A DNA stretch of 45,419 nt, taken from assembly GCA_022774705.1 (NCBI GenBank), contig JALFLM010000178.1, forward strand, positions 1 through 45,419, read 5' to 3'. A program made the translations under genes and the position numbers. Positions 7,246 through 15,565 of the stretch are shown one piece after another. The notes beneath the pieces are model-generated. The model worked only from the letters and a program-made list of their open reading frames with translations, was not told the origin of the DNA and did no database searches. Position 1 is the first letter of the stretch. The number at the start of each line of letters is the position of its first letter. Source of the DNA: Lachnospiraceae bacterium (GTDB lineage Bacteria; Bacillota; Clostridia; Lachnospirales; Lachnospiraceae).

Positions 7246-8205
7246 TTACCCACGATAGCTTCCATTCATTTCGCTGGATACAAACAGATTGTGTACGGCA
7301 TTCAGATAATCTGTTTCATTTCCGGCTTTGCGTACTTTTCGGATCAGGCGTTCTTCTTCACCAAAAAGCTGCCCCATGTAAGCCCATAATTCTTTCATTT
7401 TAAAAAGCGTGTTTACTTCGCCCAGATCGGTATTCCGATAAGCTGCAAAAACAGCACTGTGAAATCTGTTCAGTTCTTCCCTCTCAAGGCACGCTCCTCC
7501 CTGCAGTTCCCTCACCAGAGCAGGATCAGCAATAAGCCCCCTGCCCAGCATTACAGCCTGAATCTCCGGAAAATGTCCGGTAAACCATTCATAATCTTCC
7601 CGGGAAAACAGATTGCCGTTGTAACACACAGGATGTCTGCTGTCCTGAACCGCTTTTGCAAATGCATCCATATGCGGCTCATTTTTGTAGAAATCTTTCT
7701 GAACTCTGGGGTGGATAATCAGTTCATGGAGCGGATATCTGTTATAGATTTCCATAAGTCGGTCCGCCTCTTCCACCCGCTCTTTGCCCAGCCGTGTTTT
7801 AATGGAAACACGCATTTTCTGTCCTTCCAGACCGGTAAATACCGCCTCCAGAAATGCATCCAGTTCATCGGGATATGCAAGAAACCCGGATCCTTTTTTC
7901 TTACTGACCACTGTTGCCGCAGGGCAGCCCAGATTCAGATTGATTTCCTCATACCCCAGTTTCTTCAGTTCCCCTGCCGCCCAGAGAAACTCCTCTGCCT
8001 TATTGGCCATAATCTGGGGAACAATATACAATCCCTGATTATTATCAGGCGCCACATCTCTCTTTTCCCTTGTTTTGAATTTATACGTCCGATTCGCCAC
8101 TACAAAGGGAGTAAAATATTTATCAATTCCCGGGAAAAAAGTGTGATGAACATTACGGTAAATATACCCTGTCACGCCTTCCATCGGCGCAAAATAAAAT
8201 TTCAT
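7246..8205 (-). CDS. dus: tRNA-dihydrouridine synthase family protein
   Basis: This 319-residue FMN-dependent enzyme reduces uridine to dihydrouridine in tRNA D-loops. It starts with the FAPMEGVTGYIYR flavin-binding segment and has the LNLGCPA motif with catalytic Cys94, SIKTRLG, LIIHPR, and MLGRGLIADPAL near the phosphate site. The ATG at 8205 was chosen because the conserved N-terminus starts there and GGCGAGG lies 8 bases upstream; an in-frame ATG at 8226 adds seven non-conserved residues. It precedes the SdpI-like gene by 87 bases on the same strand. Which tRNA position it modifies cannot be told. Confidence 0.9.
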   Translation of the reverse strand: MKFYFAPMEGVTGYIYRNVHHTFFPGIDKYFTPFVVANRTYKFKTREKRDVAPDNNQGLYIVPQIMANKAEEFLWAAGELKKLGYEEINLNLGCPAATVVSKKKGSGFLAYPDELDAFLEAVFTGLEGQKMRVSIKTRLGKERVEEADRLMEIYNRYPLHELIIHPRVQKDFYKNEPHMDAFAKAVQDSRHPVCYNGNLFSREDYEWFTGHFPEIQAVMLGRGLIADPALVRELQGGACLEREELNRFHSAVFAAYRNTDLGEVNTLFKMKELWAYMGQLFGEEERLIRKVRKAGNETDYLNAVHNLFVSSEMNGSYRG

Positions 8206-8360
8206 ATGTATAGCCTCGCCTTTCATATTCTTTCGTCATTCTTTCGCTATTTTTCCGTTCCTGCCCTCACTTCACAAGTACTTTCTGAAAACACACATAA
8301 TGAGCAAAGACTGAGCAGGTCCGGCATCTCCCTGCAGAATTTCAAAGGAAGCAAAAGTTC

Positions 8361-8389
8361 TTGCATCTGATTTCAATATTGCATATAAT
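8361..8389 (+). promoter_or_regulatory. Promoter for the HD domain gene
   Basis: TTGCAT (8361-8366) and TATAAT (8384-8389) have a 17-base spacer, about 90 bases before the gene. Confidence 0.65.
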
Positions 8390-8481
8390 ATCTGTAACTG
8401 TCCGGTAAAACCGGATTGCTGCATCACTTCTGAAACAATGATGTATTCAGAAATTCCATCTGTTGCTTAAAGGGGGGCATT

Positions 8482-8982
8482 ATGCAGATTAATTATCGTT
8501 TATCTCAGGAACATGAGGAACTATTTCTTACACAGATACGTATAATCAATGATACATCACGTTTTCCCGAAAGCAGACAATACATACAGCACGGTATCAC
8601 CAGCGTATACCAGCACAGCATTTCCGTTGCTTATGTGAGCTGCCTTCTGGCAGAACACCTGAAACTAAAGATTGACTGGCTCTCCATGATCCGCGGCGCG
8701 CTGCTTCACGATTACTTTCTTTATGACTGGCATGAAAAGGATGCCGGCCACCGCCTCCACGGATTTCATCATCCGGCAAGAGCTCTGAAAAATGCCCGGG
8801 AAGATTTTACGCTCAACGATACAGAGACTTTCATCATTCTCCGGCACATGTTCCCTCTGACTCCCATTCCACCGGCTTCCATAGAAGGATGGATTGTCTG
8901 TTTTGCAGACAAAATCTGCTCTTCTTTTGAAACATTTCATCAGCCGCTGGTGGGCGCCGGATATCTTTCCATCATGTCCTGA
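8482..8982 (+). CDS. HD domain phosphohydrolase-like protein
   Basis: This 166-residue protein carries a complete-looking HD metal-binding set: His45 (SVYQHSISVAY), His76-Asp77 (GALLHDYF), His96-His97 (GFHHPARA), and a later Asp in CFADKICS. HD proteins are metal-dependent phosphohydrolases acting on nucleotides or phosphorylated metabolites, but the substrate cannot be assigned. An AAAGGGGGG ribosome binding site precedes the ATG. It is a single-gene unit that converges on the VanZ-like gene. Confidence 0.8.
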   Translation: MQINYRLSQEHEELFLTQIRIINDTSRFPESRQYIQHGITSVYQHSISVAYVSCLLAEHLKLKIDWLSMIRGALLHDYFLYDWHEKDAGHRLHGFHHPARALKNAREDFTLNDTETFIILRHMFPLTPIPPASIEGWIVCFADKICSSFETFHQPLVGAGYLSIMS

Positions 8983-9007
8983 TCAGACAGAATCCCCATG
9001 GCCCGGG

Positions 9008-9520
9008 TTAATCAGTGTGAATCCTGCCTGGCTTTCTGACCCGGCTATAAACAGCTGCTGCCGTAAGAACCAGCAGAATTCCTGCTGCCCAGCCGGAACC
9101 ATCATAAAGCATGTCCTTCCAGGTTCCGCATCTCCCCGGCACGAAAGTCTGATGAAATTCATCCGCCGCCGAATACACGCAGCAGATCAGCGCCGCAATC
9201 CCGCCCCGTTTCCAGAACGCAAAGGGCCATGTCCCCAGCCACATGGAGCTGGTAATTCCCAGAGCCATGTAAACATAAATATGCGCCCACTTACGAACAC
9301 CAACACTGATCCCATGCACCATCCCCGGCGTAACCAGCCAGTCAATCCGCAAAAAAGCAAGCACCCGCTCCGCCAGAGAACTCACCTCCGACGAAGACTC
9401 ACCATCCTGCCCCGAAAACACAAAAATCCCAGCCATAACAAACACCATCAGACAAAACCACAAAACACGTCTTCTCTTCAATTTTTTATTAAAATTCAAA
9501 ACATCTGTACCCATATCCAA
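9008..9520 (-). CDS. VanZ family membrane protein
   Basis: This is a membrane protein of about 171 residues with four hydrophobic segments and the VanZ signature blocks FSGQDGESSSEVSS, RKWAHIYVYMALG and SAADEFHQTFVPGRCGTWKDMLYDGSG. VanZ in enterococci gives low-level teicoplanin resistance; most genomic homologues have unknown roles. The start is uncertain: an AAGAGG site fits the TTG at 9520 (10 bases away); ATG at 9514 is too far and ATG at 9550 too close to a Shine-Dalgarno. An 8-bp inverted repeat (9580-9587 with 9607-9614) in its upstream region could be an operator. Confidence 0.85.
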   Translation of the reverse strand: MDMGTDVLNFNKKLKRRRVLWFCLMVFVMAGIFVFSGQDGESSSEVSSLAERVLAFLRIDWLVTPGMVHGISVGVRKWAHIYVYMALGITSSMWLGTWPFAFWKRGGIAALICCVYSAADEFHQTFVPGRCGTWKDMLYDGSGWAAGILLVLTAAAVYSRVRKPGRIHTD

Positions 9521-9669
9521 ACAATTCCAACCTCTTTTAAAAAATGTCATTCTTCCATGTACAGTTCATTTTTTATTGAGGATATAGAGACTCACCCTCC
9601 CTTCCCCTATATCCAGCTAAAAACCCAACTGTAACATTCCCTCCGCATTGTAACATATTATTCCTGAAA

Positions 9670-9698
9670 TTGACATCCTTTCTTTTTCGATGTATGAT
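9670..9698 (+). promoter_or_regulatory. Promoter for thiT
   Basis: TTGACA (9670-9675) and TATGAT (9693-9698) have a 17-base spacer. The transcript leader is only about 70 bases and shows no thiamine pyrophosphate riboswitch consensus. Confidence 0.7.
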
Positions 9699-9772
9699 AC
9701 ATGGGACTACAGGAATACGGGCCGCCCGCAAAAACAGGTTTCCGGTTCCCATTTTACAGAAGGAGAGAGTTT

Positions 9773-10435
9773 ATGTCATTATTTCTTATCTATGACGCAG
9801 AGAATGCAGAATATCTTCTGCAACCTGCAGGTTATGTCATTCTGGCAGTTGTTCTGACCATTCTGCTGGCCGTTTTACCCAACATCGGCCGCAAAAAGAA
9901 CCGGCCTCTGAAGACCAGACAGCTGGTATTCTGTGCCGCCGCCATGGCACTTGCCGTTGTAACTTCATTTATGAAAATCGCCTCCCTGCCTTTCGGAGGC
10001 TCCATCACCCTGTTCAGCATGATGTTTATCTGTCTGATCGGCTATTTCTACGGACCGAAAACCGGCATCATCACCGGCATCGCATATGGTATCCTGCAGC
10101 TGATCACCGGCCCCTATATCTACGCACCCCTTCAGGTTATCCTGGATTATCCCGCAGCCTTCGGCGCACTGGGACTGGCCGGCCTGTTTTATAAGAAAAA
10201 ACACGGACTTGTGCTGGGCTATATCACAGGCTGTATCGGACGCTACATCTGTCACGTTATATCCGGTTACATTTTCTTCAAAGAATACACACCCGAAGGC
10301 ATGAACCCCATCGTATACGCACTGGGATACAACGCCACCTACATCGTACCGGAAATGATCGCCACCGTCATCATCCTGATGCTGCCCCCTGTCAAAAACG
10401 CCATCGGGCATATCAAACAGCAGGCGATCGAATGA
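9773..10435 (+). CDS. thiT: Energy-coupled thiamine transporter ThiT (ECF S component)
   Basis: ThiT binds thiamine and, with a shared ECF module encoded elsewhere, imports it. The 220-residue protein has about six membrane segments, the conserved FMKIASLPFGGSITLFSMMF region, YFYGPKTGIITGIAYGILQLITGPYIY, the DYPAAFGALGLAG motif, and the ligand-side YALGYNATYIVPE near the C-terminus. The ATG at 9773 follows AAGGAGAGAG closely; an upstream in-frame ATG (9701) sits on the transcription start and is unlikely. In many Firmicutes thiT has a TPP riboswitch; none is seen here. Confidence 0.92.
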   Translation: MSLFLIYDAENAEYLLQPAGYVILAVVLTILLAVLPNIGRKKNRPLKTRQLVFCAAAMALAVVTSFMKIASLPFGGSITLFSMMFICLIGYFYGPKTGIITGIAYGILQLITGPYIYAPLQVILDYPAAFGALGLAGLFYKKKHGLVLGYITGCIGRYICHVISGYIFFKEYTPEGMNPIVYALGYNATYIVPEMIATVIILMLPPVKNAIGHIKQQAIE

Positions 10436-10478
10436 TACAGTTCATCGTTTGATTACGGATACAGAGATAACCTGTGGC

Positions 10479-10628
10479 GGCCCCATGACCGGCAGGTCCT
10501 GTAAAGGGGACCGTCGAAAAACGCCGGCACTTGCTTTTTCAAGCGCAAGCGCAGAAAAAGCTTAGTACCGCTGCGTTTTTCGCAGAGCGAGAGCGCGTCC
10601 CTGTACAGGACCTGCCGGTCATGGGGCC
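10479..10628 (+). repeat. Large nested palindromic element (25-bp terminal inverted repeats)
   Basis: Perfect 25-bp inverted repeats (10479-10503 and 10604-10628) enclose further nested pairings: GGGAC/GTCCC (10507-10511 with 10597-10601), a 10-bp stem (10515-10524 with 10573-10582), CGG/CCG (10525-10527 with 10568-10570), and an 8-bp stem (10533-10540 with 10554-10561) around a GCGC-AA-GCGC tip. An alternative local hairpin is at 10571-10585. No open frame and no U-tract are present, so it is neither a gene nor an ordinary terminator. It sits between thiT and the tyrS leader promoter. Confidence 0.75.
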
Positions 10629-10686
10629 TCACGTTCTTTCTCCCATCCGTTCAACCATGAACTGTAATTAATTTTCTTTTTCAGTC

Positions 10687-10715
10687 TTGACTTTTTTTCT
10701 TTTTTCCTTTATGAT
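10687..10715 (+). promoter_or_regulatory. Promoter of the tyrS T-box transcript
   Basis: TTGACT (10687-10692) and TATGAT (10710-10715) have a 17-base, T-rich spacer. Confidence 0.75.
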
Positions 10716-10721
10716 ATGTCT

Positions 10722-11008
10722 CAAGTTCAATAACCAAGGCCTTGAAGGGAAGAAGTAGGTCAGATTTTCGCTTTCAGAGAGCATCCGGCTGGTGGGAGGA
10801 TGCAGCGGTGCTGATTCGAAGTACATCCCGGAGCTGCAGCCTGAACGGCAGTGTTTGTCTGCCCAGTAGGAGCTGACGGGGGCGCCCGATACAGCGCAGG
10901 AGTGTGATGGCACTCCGTGAGGGAGTTTTCCGTGAGGGAACTCCGAACCAGAGGTGGTACCGCATATTATGCCCTCTGCTTTGTATAATCAAAGCAGAGT
11001 TTTTTTTA
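10722..11008 (+). promoter_or_regulatory. T-box riboswitch before tyrS (Tyr specifier)
   Basis: Stem I contains AGAAGTA, AGAGAGCATCC and TGGTG elements. The specifier TAC (10822-10824) follows CGAAG in the specifier loop, bounded by GGTCAG/CTGATT and GGGA/TCCC pairings. The T-box sequence AGAGGTGGTACCGC is at 10950-10963. Uncharged tRNA-Tyr should stabilise the antiterminator and turn on tyrS. Confidence 0.92.
10974..11008 (+). terminator. T-box attenuator terminator (tyrS leader)
   Basis: A 10-bp perfect stem (10974-10983 with 10990-10999) with loop TATAAT is followed by nine T. Confidence 0.85.
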
Positions 11009-11106
11009 TTGCTGTCCGGAGTCTGGCAGATGCCGGTTTCAGACAGTGGCCTTTCACATGAACACAAATACACTGTCAACATTCAATAATTACAGGAGAC
11101 GAAATT

Positions 11107-12330
11107 ATGCAGATTTATGAAGAACTGATTGCCCGCGGCCTGATTGCACAGGTTACGGATGAAGAAAAGATCAGAGATCTGGTCAACAATGGTAAAGCTA
11201 CTTTTTACATTGGATTTGACCCTACTGCAGATTCACTGCATGTAGGACATTTTATGGCACTGTGCCTGATGAAGCGTCTGCAGATGGCCGGCAATAAGCC
11301 GGTGGTTCTGATTGGCGGAGGCACCGCCTACGTTGGCGACCCTTCCGGCCGCACCGATATGCGTTCCATGATGACGCCCGAAACGATTCAGCACAACTGT
11401 GACTGCTTCAAAAAGCAGATGGAACGCTTCATCGAATTCGGCGAAGACAAGGCGATCATGGTCAATAATGCAGACTGGCTGCTGAAGCTGAATTATATTG
11501 ATCTGCTTCGCGAAGTAGGTCCCTGCTTCTCCGTCAACAACATGCTCCGCGCTGAATGCTACAAGCAGCGTATGGAAAAGGGGCTTTCCTTCCTGGAATT
11601 CAACTATATGATCATGCAGTCCTACGACTTCTACCATCTGTTCCAGCACTACGGCTGCAACATGCAGTTCGGCGGCAATGACCAGTGGTCCAACATGCTG
11701 GGCGGCACCGAGCTGATCCGCCGGAAACTGGACAAGGACGCTTACGCCATGACCATTCAGCTTCTGCTGAATTCCGAGGGCAAGAAGATGGGCAAAACCG
11801 TAGGCGGCGCTGTATGGCTTGATCCCAACAAGACATCACCTTTCGAATTCTTCCAGTACTGGCGCAATGTCAGTGACGATGATGTTCTCAAATGCATCCG
11901 TATGCTGACCTTCCTGCCTCTGGAGCAGATTGATGCAATGGACAGCTGGACAGGCAGCAAGTTAAATGATGCAAAAGAGATTCTTGCTTACGAGCTGACT
12001 TCTCTGGTTCACGGGGAAGAAGAGGCGAACAAGGCAAGAACTGCTTCCCATGCACTGTTTGCAGGCGGCGGAGACGATTCCAACATGCCCACAACCGAAC
12101 TGACGGCTGACCAGCTGACAGACGGGGCCATCGGCGTTCTCGATCTGATGATGGCATGCGGCCTCTGCAAAACCAAGAGTGAAGCAAGACGCCTTGTTCA
12201 GCAGGGCGGTGTATCCATCGACGGTGAAAAAGCAGCGTCCATTGATGTACAGGTTACGGAAGAACAGCTGAAAAACAGCGTAAAGATCCGCAAGGGCAAA
12301 AAGGTTTACCATAAAGCACTGATGAAGTAA
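11107..12330 (+). CDS. tyrS: Tyrosyl-tRNA synthetase
   Basis: This 407-residue class I synthetase has the HIGH-type motif HVGH (residues 45-48, in DPTADSLHVGHF), the Tyr-recognition region YDFYHLF with GGNDQWSNMLGG, the KMSKS-type motif KKMGKT (about residue 230), and a C-terminal S4 RNA-binding domain (about 340-407). Its length is typical of bacterial TyrRS. An AGGAG site precedes the ATG. It is controlled by the Tyr T-box directly upstream and ended by a strong terminator at 12407-12457. Confidence 0.96.
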   Translation: MQIYEELIARGLIAQVTDEEKIRDLVNNGKATFYIGFDPTADSLHVGHFMALCLMKRLQMAGNKPVVLIGGGTAYVGDPSGRTDMRSMMTPETIQHNCDCFKKQMERFIEFGEDKAIMVNNADWLLKLNYIDLLREVGPCFSVNNMLRAECYKQRMEKGLSFLEFNYMIMQSYDFYHLFQHYGCNMQFGGNDQWSNMLGGTELIRRKLDKDAYAMTIQLLLNSEGKKMGKTVGGAVWLDPNKTSPFEFFQYWRNVSDDDVLKCIRMLTFLPLEQIDAMDSWTGSKLNDAKEILAYELTSLVHGEEEANKARTASHALFAGGGDDSNMPTTELTADQLTDGAIGVLDLMMACGLCKTKSEARRLVQQGGVSIDGEKAASIDVQVTEEQLKNSVKIRKGKKVYHKALMK

Positions 12331-12406
12331 GATCAAACGATTTGCGTGGAAAAAGGATTCAAACCTATGATGCAAACGGATTTTCCGACGAAGCAGGCAG
12401 CAGCAT

Positions 12407-12457
12407 AAAAAAATCATCTCCGGCTCTGTCACACGGACAGTCGGAGATGATTTTTTT
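12407..12457. terminator. Terminator after tyrS
   Basis: A long stem (left arm ending ATCATCTCCG at 12422, right arm 12442-12451) with an inner CTGTC/GACAG pairing is flanked by A7 and T7, so it can work in both directions. Confidence 0.85.
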
Positions 12458-12549
12458 ATATGAATTTCACAGTTGACTCCATTATATCACATTGTTATCA
12501 AAAGTCCACAAAATTGTACCAAAAAACATTTTTATGTTCTTTTTGGTGA

Positions 12550-12771
12550 TTATTTCCGGCGGCGTGACAGCTCAGCACAGTTTTCATCCACCCGCTTCTT
12601 ATTCAGGGTTACATCCGGGTCAAAAGCAGTTGCCGTGGTGTAGCCGATCAGGCTCAAAGTCGCGCCAATATTACGCCATGTGGACAGCTGGGCACGTTCC
12701 TCCGGTTCTGCGGAAATGGCGGATGCCATGGAACCATAGGGAATATTGATGGATATATAAAGAGACGGGTG
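12550..12771 (-). pseudogene. Relic of a GPH family sugar:cation symporter
   Basis: An open minus-strand frame without a start reads LYISINIPYGSMASAIS, then PEERAQLSTWRNIGATL, matching the NIPYGS...ERTSLSTFR core of glycoside-pentoside-hexuronide:cation symporters (MelB/XynP type). It then jumps to KKRVDENCAELSRRRK and a stop, like the C-terminal end of the same family. Intact members have about 450 residues; only about 70 remain, so both the N-terminus and most of the C-terminal half are deleted. It ends where the AraC relic begins on the opposite strand. Confidence 0.65.
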
Positions 12772-12965
12772 TTACACTGACAGAATATGTGAATAAAAAA
12801 AGAATCCGGCATGCGCTGTTTCTCCTGAATACGACCAGCCTTCAGATTCAGGTGATCGCACAGTCCTGCGGAATACCGGATGTCAATTATTTTACTAAAA
12901 CATTTCGAAAATATGTGGGGAAAACCCCGAAAGAATATCGGAATCAGATCACTTCTCACAGGTAA
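12750..12965 (+). pseudogene. Relic of an AraC family regulator (C-terminal HTH only)
   Basis: A 71-codon frame after a stop codon has no start or ribosome binding site but clear AraC C-terminal homology: KETGVTLTEYVNKKRIRHAL, then a second helix-turn-helix IQVIAQSCGIPDVNYFTKTFRKYVGKTPKEYR. The first DNA-binding helix and the whole sensor domain are missing. Divergent AraC-regulator/GPH-transporter pairs are a common sugar-use arrangement, so one deletion removing the shared promoter and both 5' parts would explain the two fragments meeting here. Confidence 0.75.
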
Positions 12966-12994
12966 CCGGGCTTATGGCCCGGCGGCCTTTCGCC

Positions 12995-14347
12995 TTACCT
13001 TTCTCTGACCTCTTTTTCCTGTCTTGTTTTTCTGCTGTAATAAAGGAAATACAGCCCATTGAGCAGAATGCCGAATATGGTTGCGGAAGGCGCTGCCAGG
13101 CCGATATTTGTCAGGCTTGCGTCCGACTGAATGCTCATAAACCAGGACATGGGAAGACGCACCAGGAAGGTCTGCGCCAGCCCCTGAAACATAACAAATA
13201 CAGTCTGTCCGTGTCCGTTATAATAACCGATGAAACTGAACAATATGGAAGTCACAATTGCTTCCAGCGCAAATCCTCGAAGATACTCAAATGCCCGTGC
13301 AGCTACAACCGCATCATTTGTAAACAGTGATGCCGGAATATCCCCTCTGAAGAATACACCGATACAAACCGCTACACCAATGCATGCGCCCACGGTCATA
13401 CCGCACAGCATGGTATCTCTGGCCCGTTTTTCTTTGCCCGCACCCACATTCTGCGCAACAAAAGCGGAGATGGACTGCATCAGCGAGCCGGGAATCAGCA
13501 TGACAAATGACACAATCTTATTGGCAACACCGTAGCCGGAGGAAGCCTCCAGCCCAAGACGGTTGATGAAGGCACACAATGCCAGAAATGACAGCTGAGT
13601 CAGGATTTCCTGCAGCGCAATGGGAGCACCCACCCGTACGAAATTAAAAATCTCGGAATTAAAGCAGATATCCTGTCTCGTAACGGTAAAGGGCAGTTCC
13701 TGTCTTCGGATAATGACAAGAGACAGTACAACACTTACCGCCTGTGCCAGAATCGTTGCGATTGCCGCACCTGCCACATTCATACCCAGTACGGCAACAA
13801 AGAACAGATCACCGAAAATATTCACCACACAGGCAATTGCCACAAAAATCAGCGGCAGTCTGGAATTGCCCAGACCTCTGAAAACGCTGCTGATCACATT
13901 GTAGGCTACAACGAAGATCATACCGCCGCCGCAGATGCGCACATATGTAACAGTCAGATCAAGTGCCTCCTCGGGAGCCTGCATCAGCATGGCCAGCGGT
14001 CGTGCAAAAATCAGCATGCACACGGAAAGTACAACAGAAGCAGCAATAAAGAAACAAATCGCACCGCCGATCAGTTTTCCGATCCTCTGTTCTTTTTTCT
14101 GGCCCAGATACATTCCGATCACAACCGTGATACCCATTGCCAGCCCTGTAACAGTGAAAATAACCAGATTCACAATATTGCTGCCTGTTGAAACGGCTGA
14201 AATCCCCGCTGTGGTGCCAAACTGACCCACGATCAGGATATCCACCGCACCATACATGGCCTGAAGAACCAGTGCCCCCAGTATGGGAATCATAAATTTA
14301 AAAAGTTTACTTAAGATTCTGCCTTCTGTAAAATTATTGTCCGTCAT
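12995..14347 (-). CDS. MATE family efflux transporter
   Basis: This 450-residue protein with about 12 membrane segments belongs to the MATE (NorM/DinF) family of cation-coupled drug or metabolite exporters. Visible features are the N-terminal FMIPILGALVLQAMYGAVDILIVGQFG, the repeated second half beginning FVRVGAPIALQEILTQLSF, and the GVANKIVSFVMLIPGSLMQSISAFVAQNVGAG segment. The ATG at 14347 was chosen because AAAGGA lies about 12 bases upstream and homology begins there. Its leader contains a tandem copy of the 3' end of the upstream CaCA gene (14373-14456), from which it is separated by only about 75 bases. The substrate is unknown. Confidence 0.9.
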   Translation of the reverse strand: MTDNNFTEGRILSKLFKFMIPILGALVLQAMYGAVDILIVGQFGTTAGISAVSTGSNIVNLVIFTVTGLAMGITVVIGMYLGQKKEQRIGKLIGGAICFFIAASVVLSVCMLIFARPLAMLMQAPEEALDLTVTYVRICGGGMIFVVAYNVISSVFRGLGNSRLPLIFVAIACVVNIFGDLFFVAVLGMNVAGAAIATILAQAVSVVLSLVIIRRQELPFTVTRQDICFNSEIFNFVRVGAPIALQEILTQLSFLALCAFINRLGLEASSGYGVANKIVSFVMLIPGSLMQSISAFVAQNVGAGKEKRARDTMLCGMTVGACIGVAVCIGVFFRGDIPASLFTNDAVVAARAFEYLRGFALEAIVTSILFSFIGYYNGHGQTVFVMFQGLAQTFLVRLPMSWFMSIQSDASLTNIGLAAPSATIFGILLNGLYFLYYSRKTRQEKEVRER

Positions 14348-14372
14348 ACAGACTCTCATCCTTTCTGTACAT

Positions 14373-14456
14373 AACTGATTTGCAGCATCAGATACACAAA
14401 ATCCCCTGCATAACAACCGATTTACAGCATCAGATACACAAAATATCCTGCATAGC
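14373..14456. repeat. 42-bp tandem duplication at the 3' end of the CaCA gene
   Basis: Two adjacent 42-base units (14373-14414 and 14415-14456) are alike except at about four positions. The right unit holds the end of the antiporter gene with its TAA; the left unit is a non-coding copy where that stop reads CAA. Being a multiple of three, the copy would keep frame if the stop were lost. Confidence 0.7.
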
Positions 14457-15351
14457 AGGCCAGCATGACGATACCTTCATTTCTCTTCAGCTTCCGGTCA
14501 TTAAAGCAGAACCACCAGAGAATAATCGCTGAGCCGATGGCGATCAGCATATCGATCCGGAAATTGGGAGCAAAGGGAATATTCGTAACCAGCGCGGAGG
14601 TTCCCACAACAAACAGAATATTAAACAGGTTGCTGCCCACAATGTTGCCGATGGCAATATCCGCATTGTGCTTTCTGGCTGCCATAACAGAGGTAAACAG
14701 CTCCGGCAGAGAAGTTCCCAGCGCAACGATAGTCAGACCGATGATACGCTCACTTAAGCCCACGATCCTTGCAATAGCCGTGGCAGCATTGACTGTCACA
14801 TCACTGCCCCAGACAATCAGAACCAGACCGATGATCGTAAACAAAATCAGCTGCCACCAGGGACGGTCTTTAATCTCCTCCTGATCTTCTTTATTCTTTT
14901 TAGCCATGATAAACAGATATACGAAATATGCAATAAATGCGATCCAGAGAATAATGCCTTCCACAAACGTGATCTCATTGCCGCTGAAGCCCAGCACCAG
15001 AAGCAGAACGGACATTGCAATCATAAAAGGAATCTCATACCGCACTGTTGATTCCGCCACAGCCATGGTGGTAATAACAGAAGCTGTACCAAGAATAATC
15101 AGAATATTCATAATATTGCTTCCCACTATATTGCCGATGGTAATATCTGCAGTTCCCTTCGCAGCAGCCGTAATACTGACAGCTGCCTCCGGAGCACTGG
15201 TACCCATAGCCACAATGGTCAGACCAATGATCAGCTGAGGGATACCAAACTTCGCCGCGATCCCCGCAGCGCCTTCCACAAACCAGTCCGCACCCTTAAC
15301 CAGCATCACAAATCCAAGTATCAGAAGAATAAAATTAATCAAGATCTCCAT
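14422..15351 (-). CDS. CaCA family Ca2+/Na+ (or Mn2+) antiporter
   Basis: This 309-residue YrbG-like cation/Ca2+ exchanger has about ten membrane segments and two inverted alpha repeats: GTSAPEAAVS with GNIVGSNIMN in the first half, GTSLPELFTSV with GNIVGSNLFN in the second. The conserved Glu and Asn residues of both ion-binding repeats are present. AGGAGG precedes the ATG. A yybP-ykoY riboswitch upstream, which senses Mn2+ and controls Mn2+ exporters, makes manganese export more likely than bulk Ca2+/Na+ exchange here; that is inferred from regulation only. Confidence 0.9.
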   Translation of the reverse strand: MEILINFILLILGFVMLVKGADWFVEGAAGIAAKFGIPQLIIGLTIVAMGTSAPEAAVSITAAAKGTADITIGNIVGSNIMNILIILGTASVITTMAVAESTVRYEIPFMIAMSVLLLVLGFSGNEITFVEGIILWIAFIAYFVYLFIMAKKNKEDQEEIKDRPWWQLILFTIIGLVLIVWGSDVTVNAATAIARIVGLSERIIGLTIVALGTSLPELFTSVMAARKHNADIAIGNIVGSNLFNILFVVGTSALVTNIPFAPNFRIDMLIAIGSAIILWWFCFNDRKLKRNEGIVMLACYAGYFVYLML

Positions 15352-15384
15352 ATCAATTCCTCCTAAAATGATCCTGAAAACAGC

Positions 15385-15515
15385 AAAAAGCGAGGCTTTT
15401 GCTGCAGATTAATATACAACAAAAGTCTCGCTGCTTCGTTACAAAACCGGATTTTCACACGAAAATCGTACTGACGGCAGTGTAAACACATATTGTGCCA
15501 GCTACTCCCTTTTCT
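15385..15515 (-). promoter_or_regulatory. yybP-ykoY (Mn2+) riboswitch before the CaCA antiporter
   Basis: Read on the minus strand, the transcript begins with AAAAGGGAGTAGC (complement of 15501-15513), continues with GCCGTCAGTACG, and ends with TTTTGTAACG before a terminator hairpin (AGCGAG and CTTTTG pairing with CAAAAG and CTCGCT, 15389-15432) and a T-rich run. These blocks are the conserved parts of the yybP-ykoY motif. The family turns genes on at high Mn2+ by preventing termination. Recognition is by eye; a covariance-model score would settle it. Confidence 0.8.
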
Positions 15516-15521
15516 GGTAAC

Positions 15522-15550
15522 AGTATAAAGGTGGAAGGAAAAGTTGTCAA
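15522..15550 (-). promoter_or_regulatory. Promoter of the riboswitch-antiporter transcript
   Basis: On the minus strand, TTGACA (15545-15550) and TATACT (15522-15527) are separated by 17 bases; transcription should begin right at the aptamer. Confidence 0.8.
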
Positions 15551-15565
15551 GTTAAAAATATGATA

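Noticed and set aside
9699-9772. Possible thiamine pyrophosphate riboswitch before thiT
   Set aside because: The leader is only about 70 bases and lacks the CTGAGA and ACCTGATCTGGATAATGCC-type blocks.
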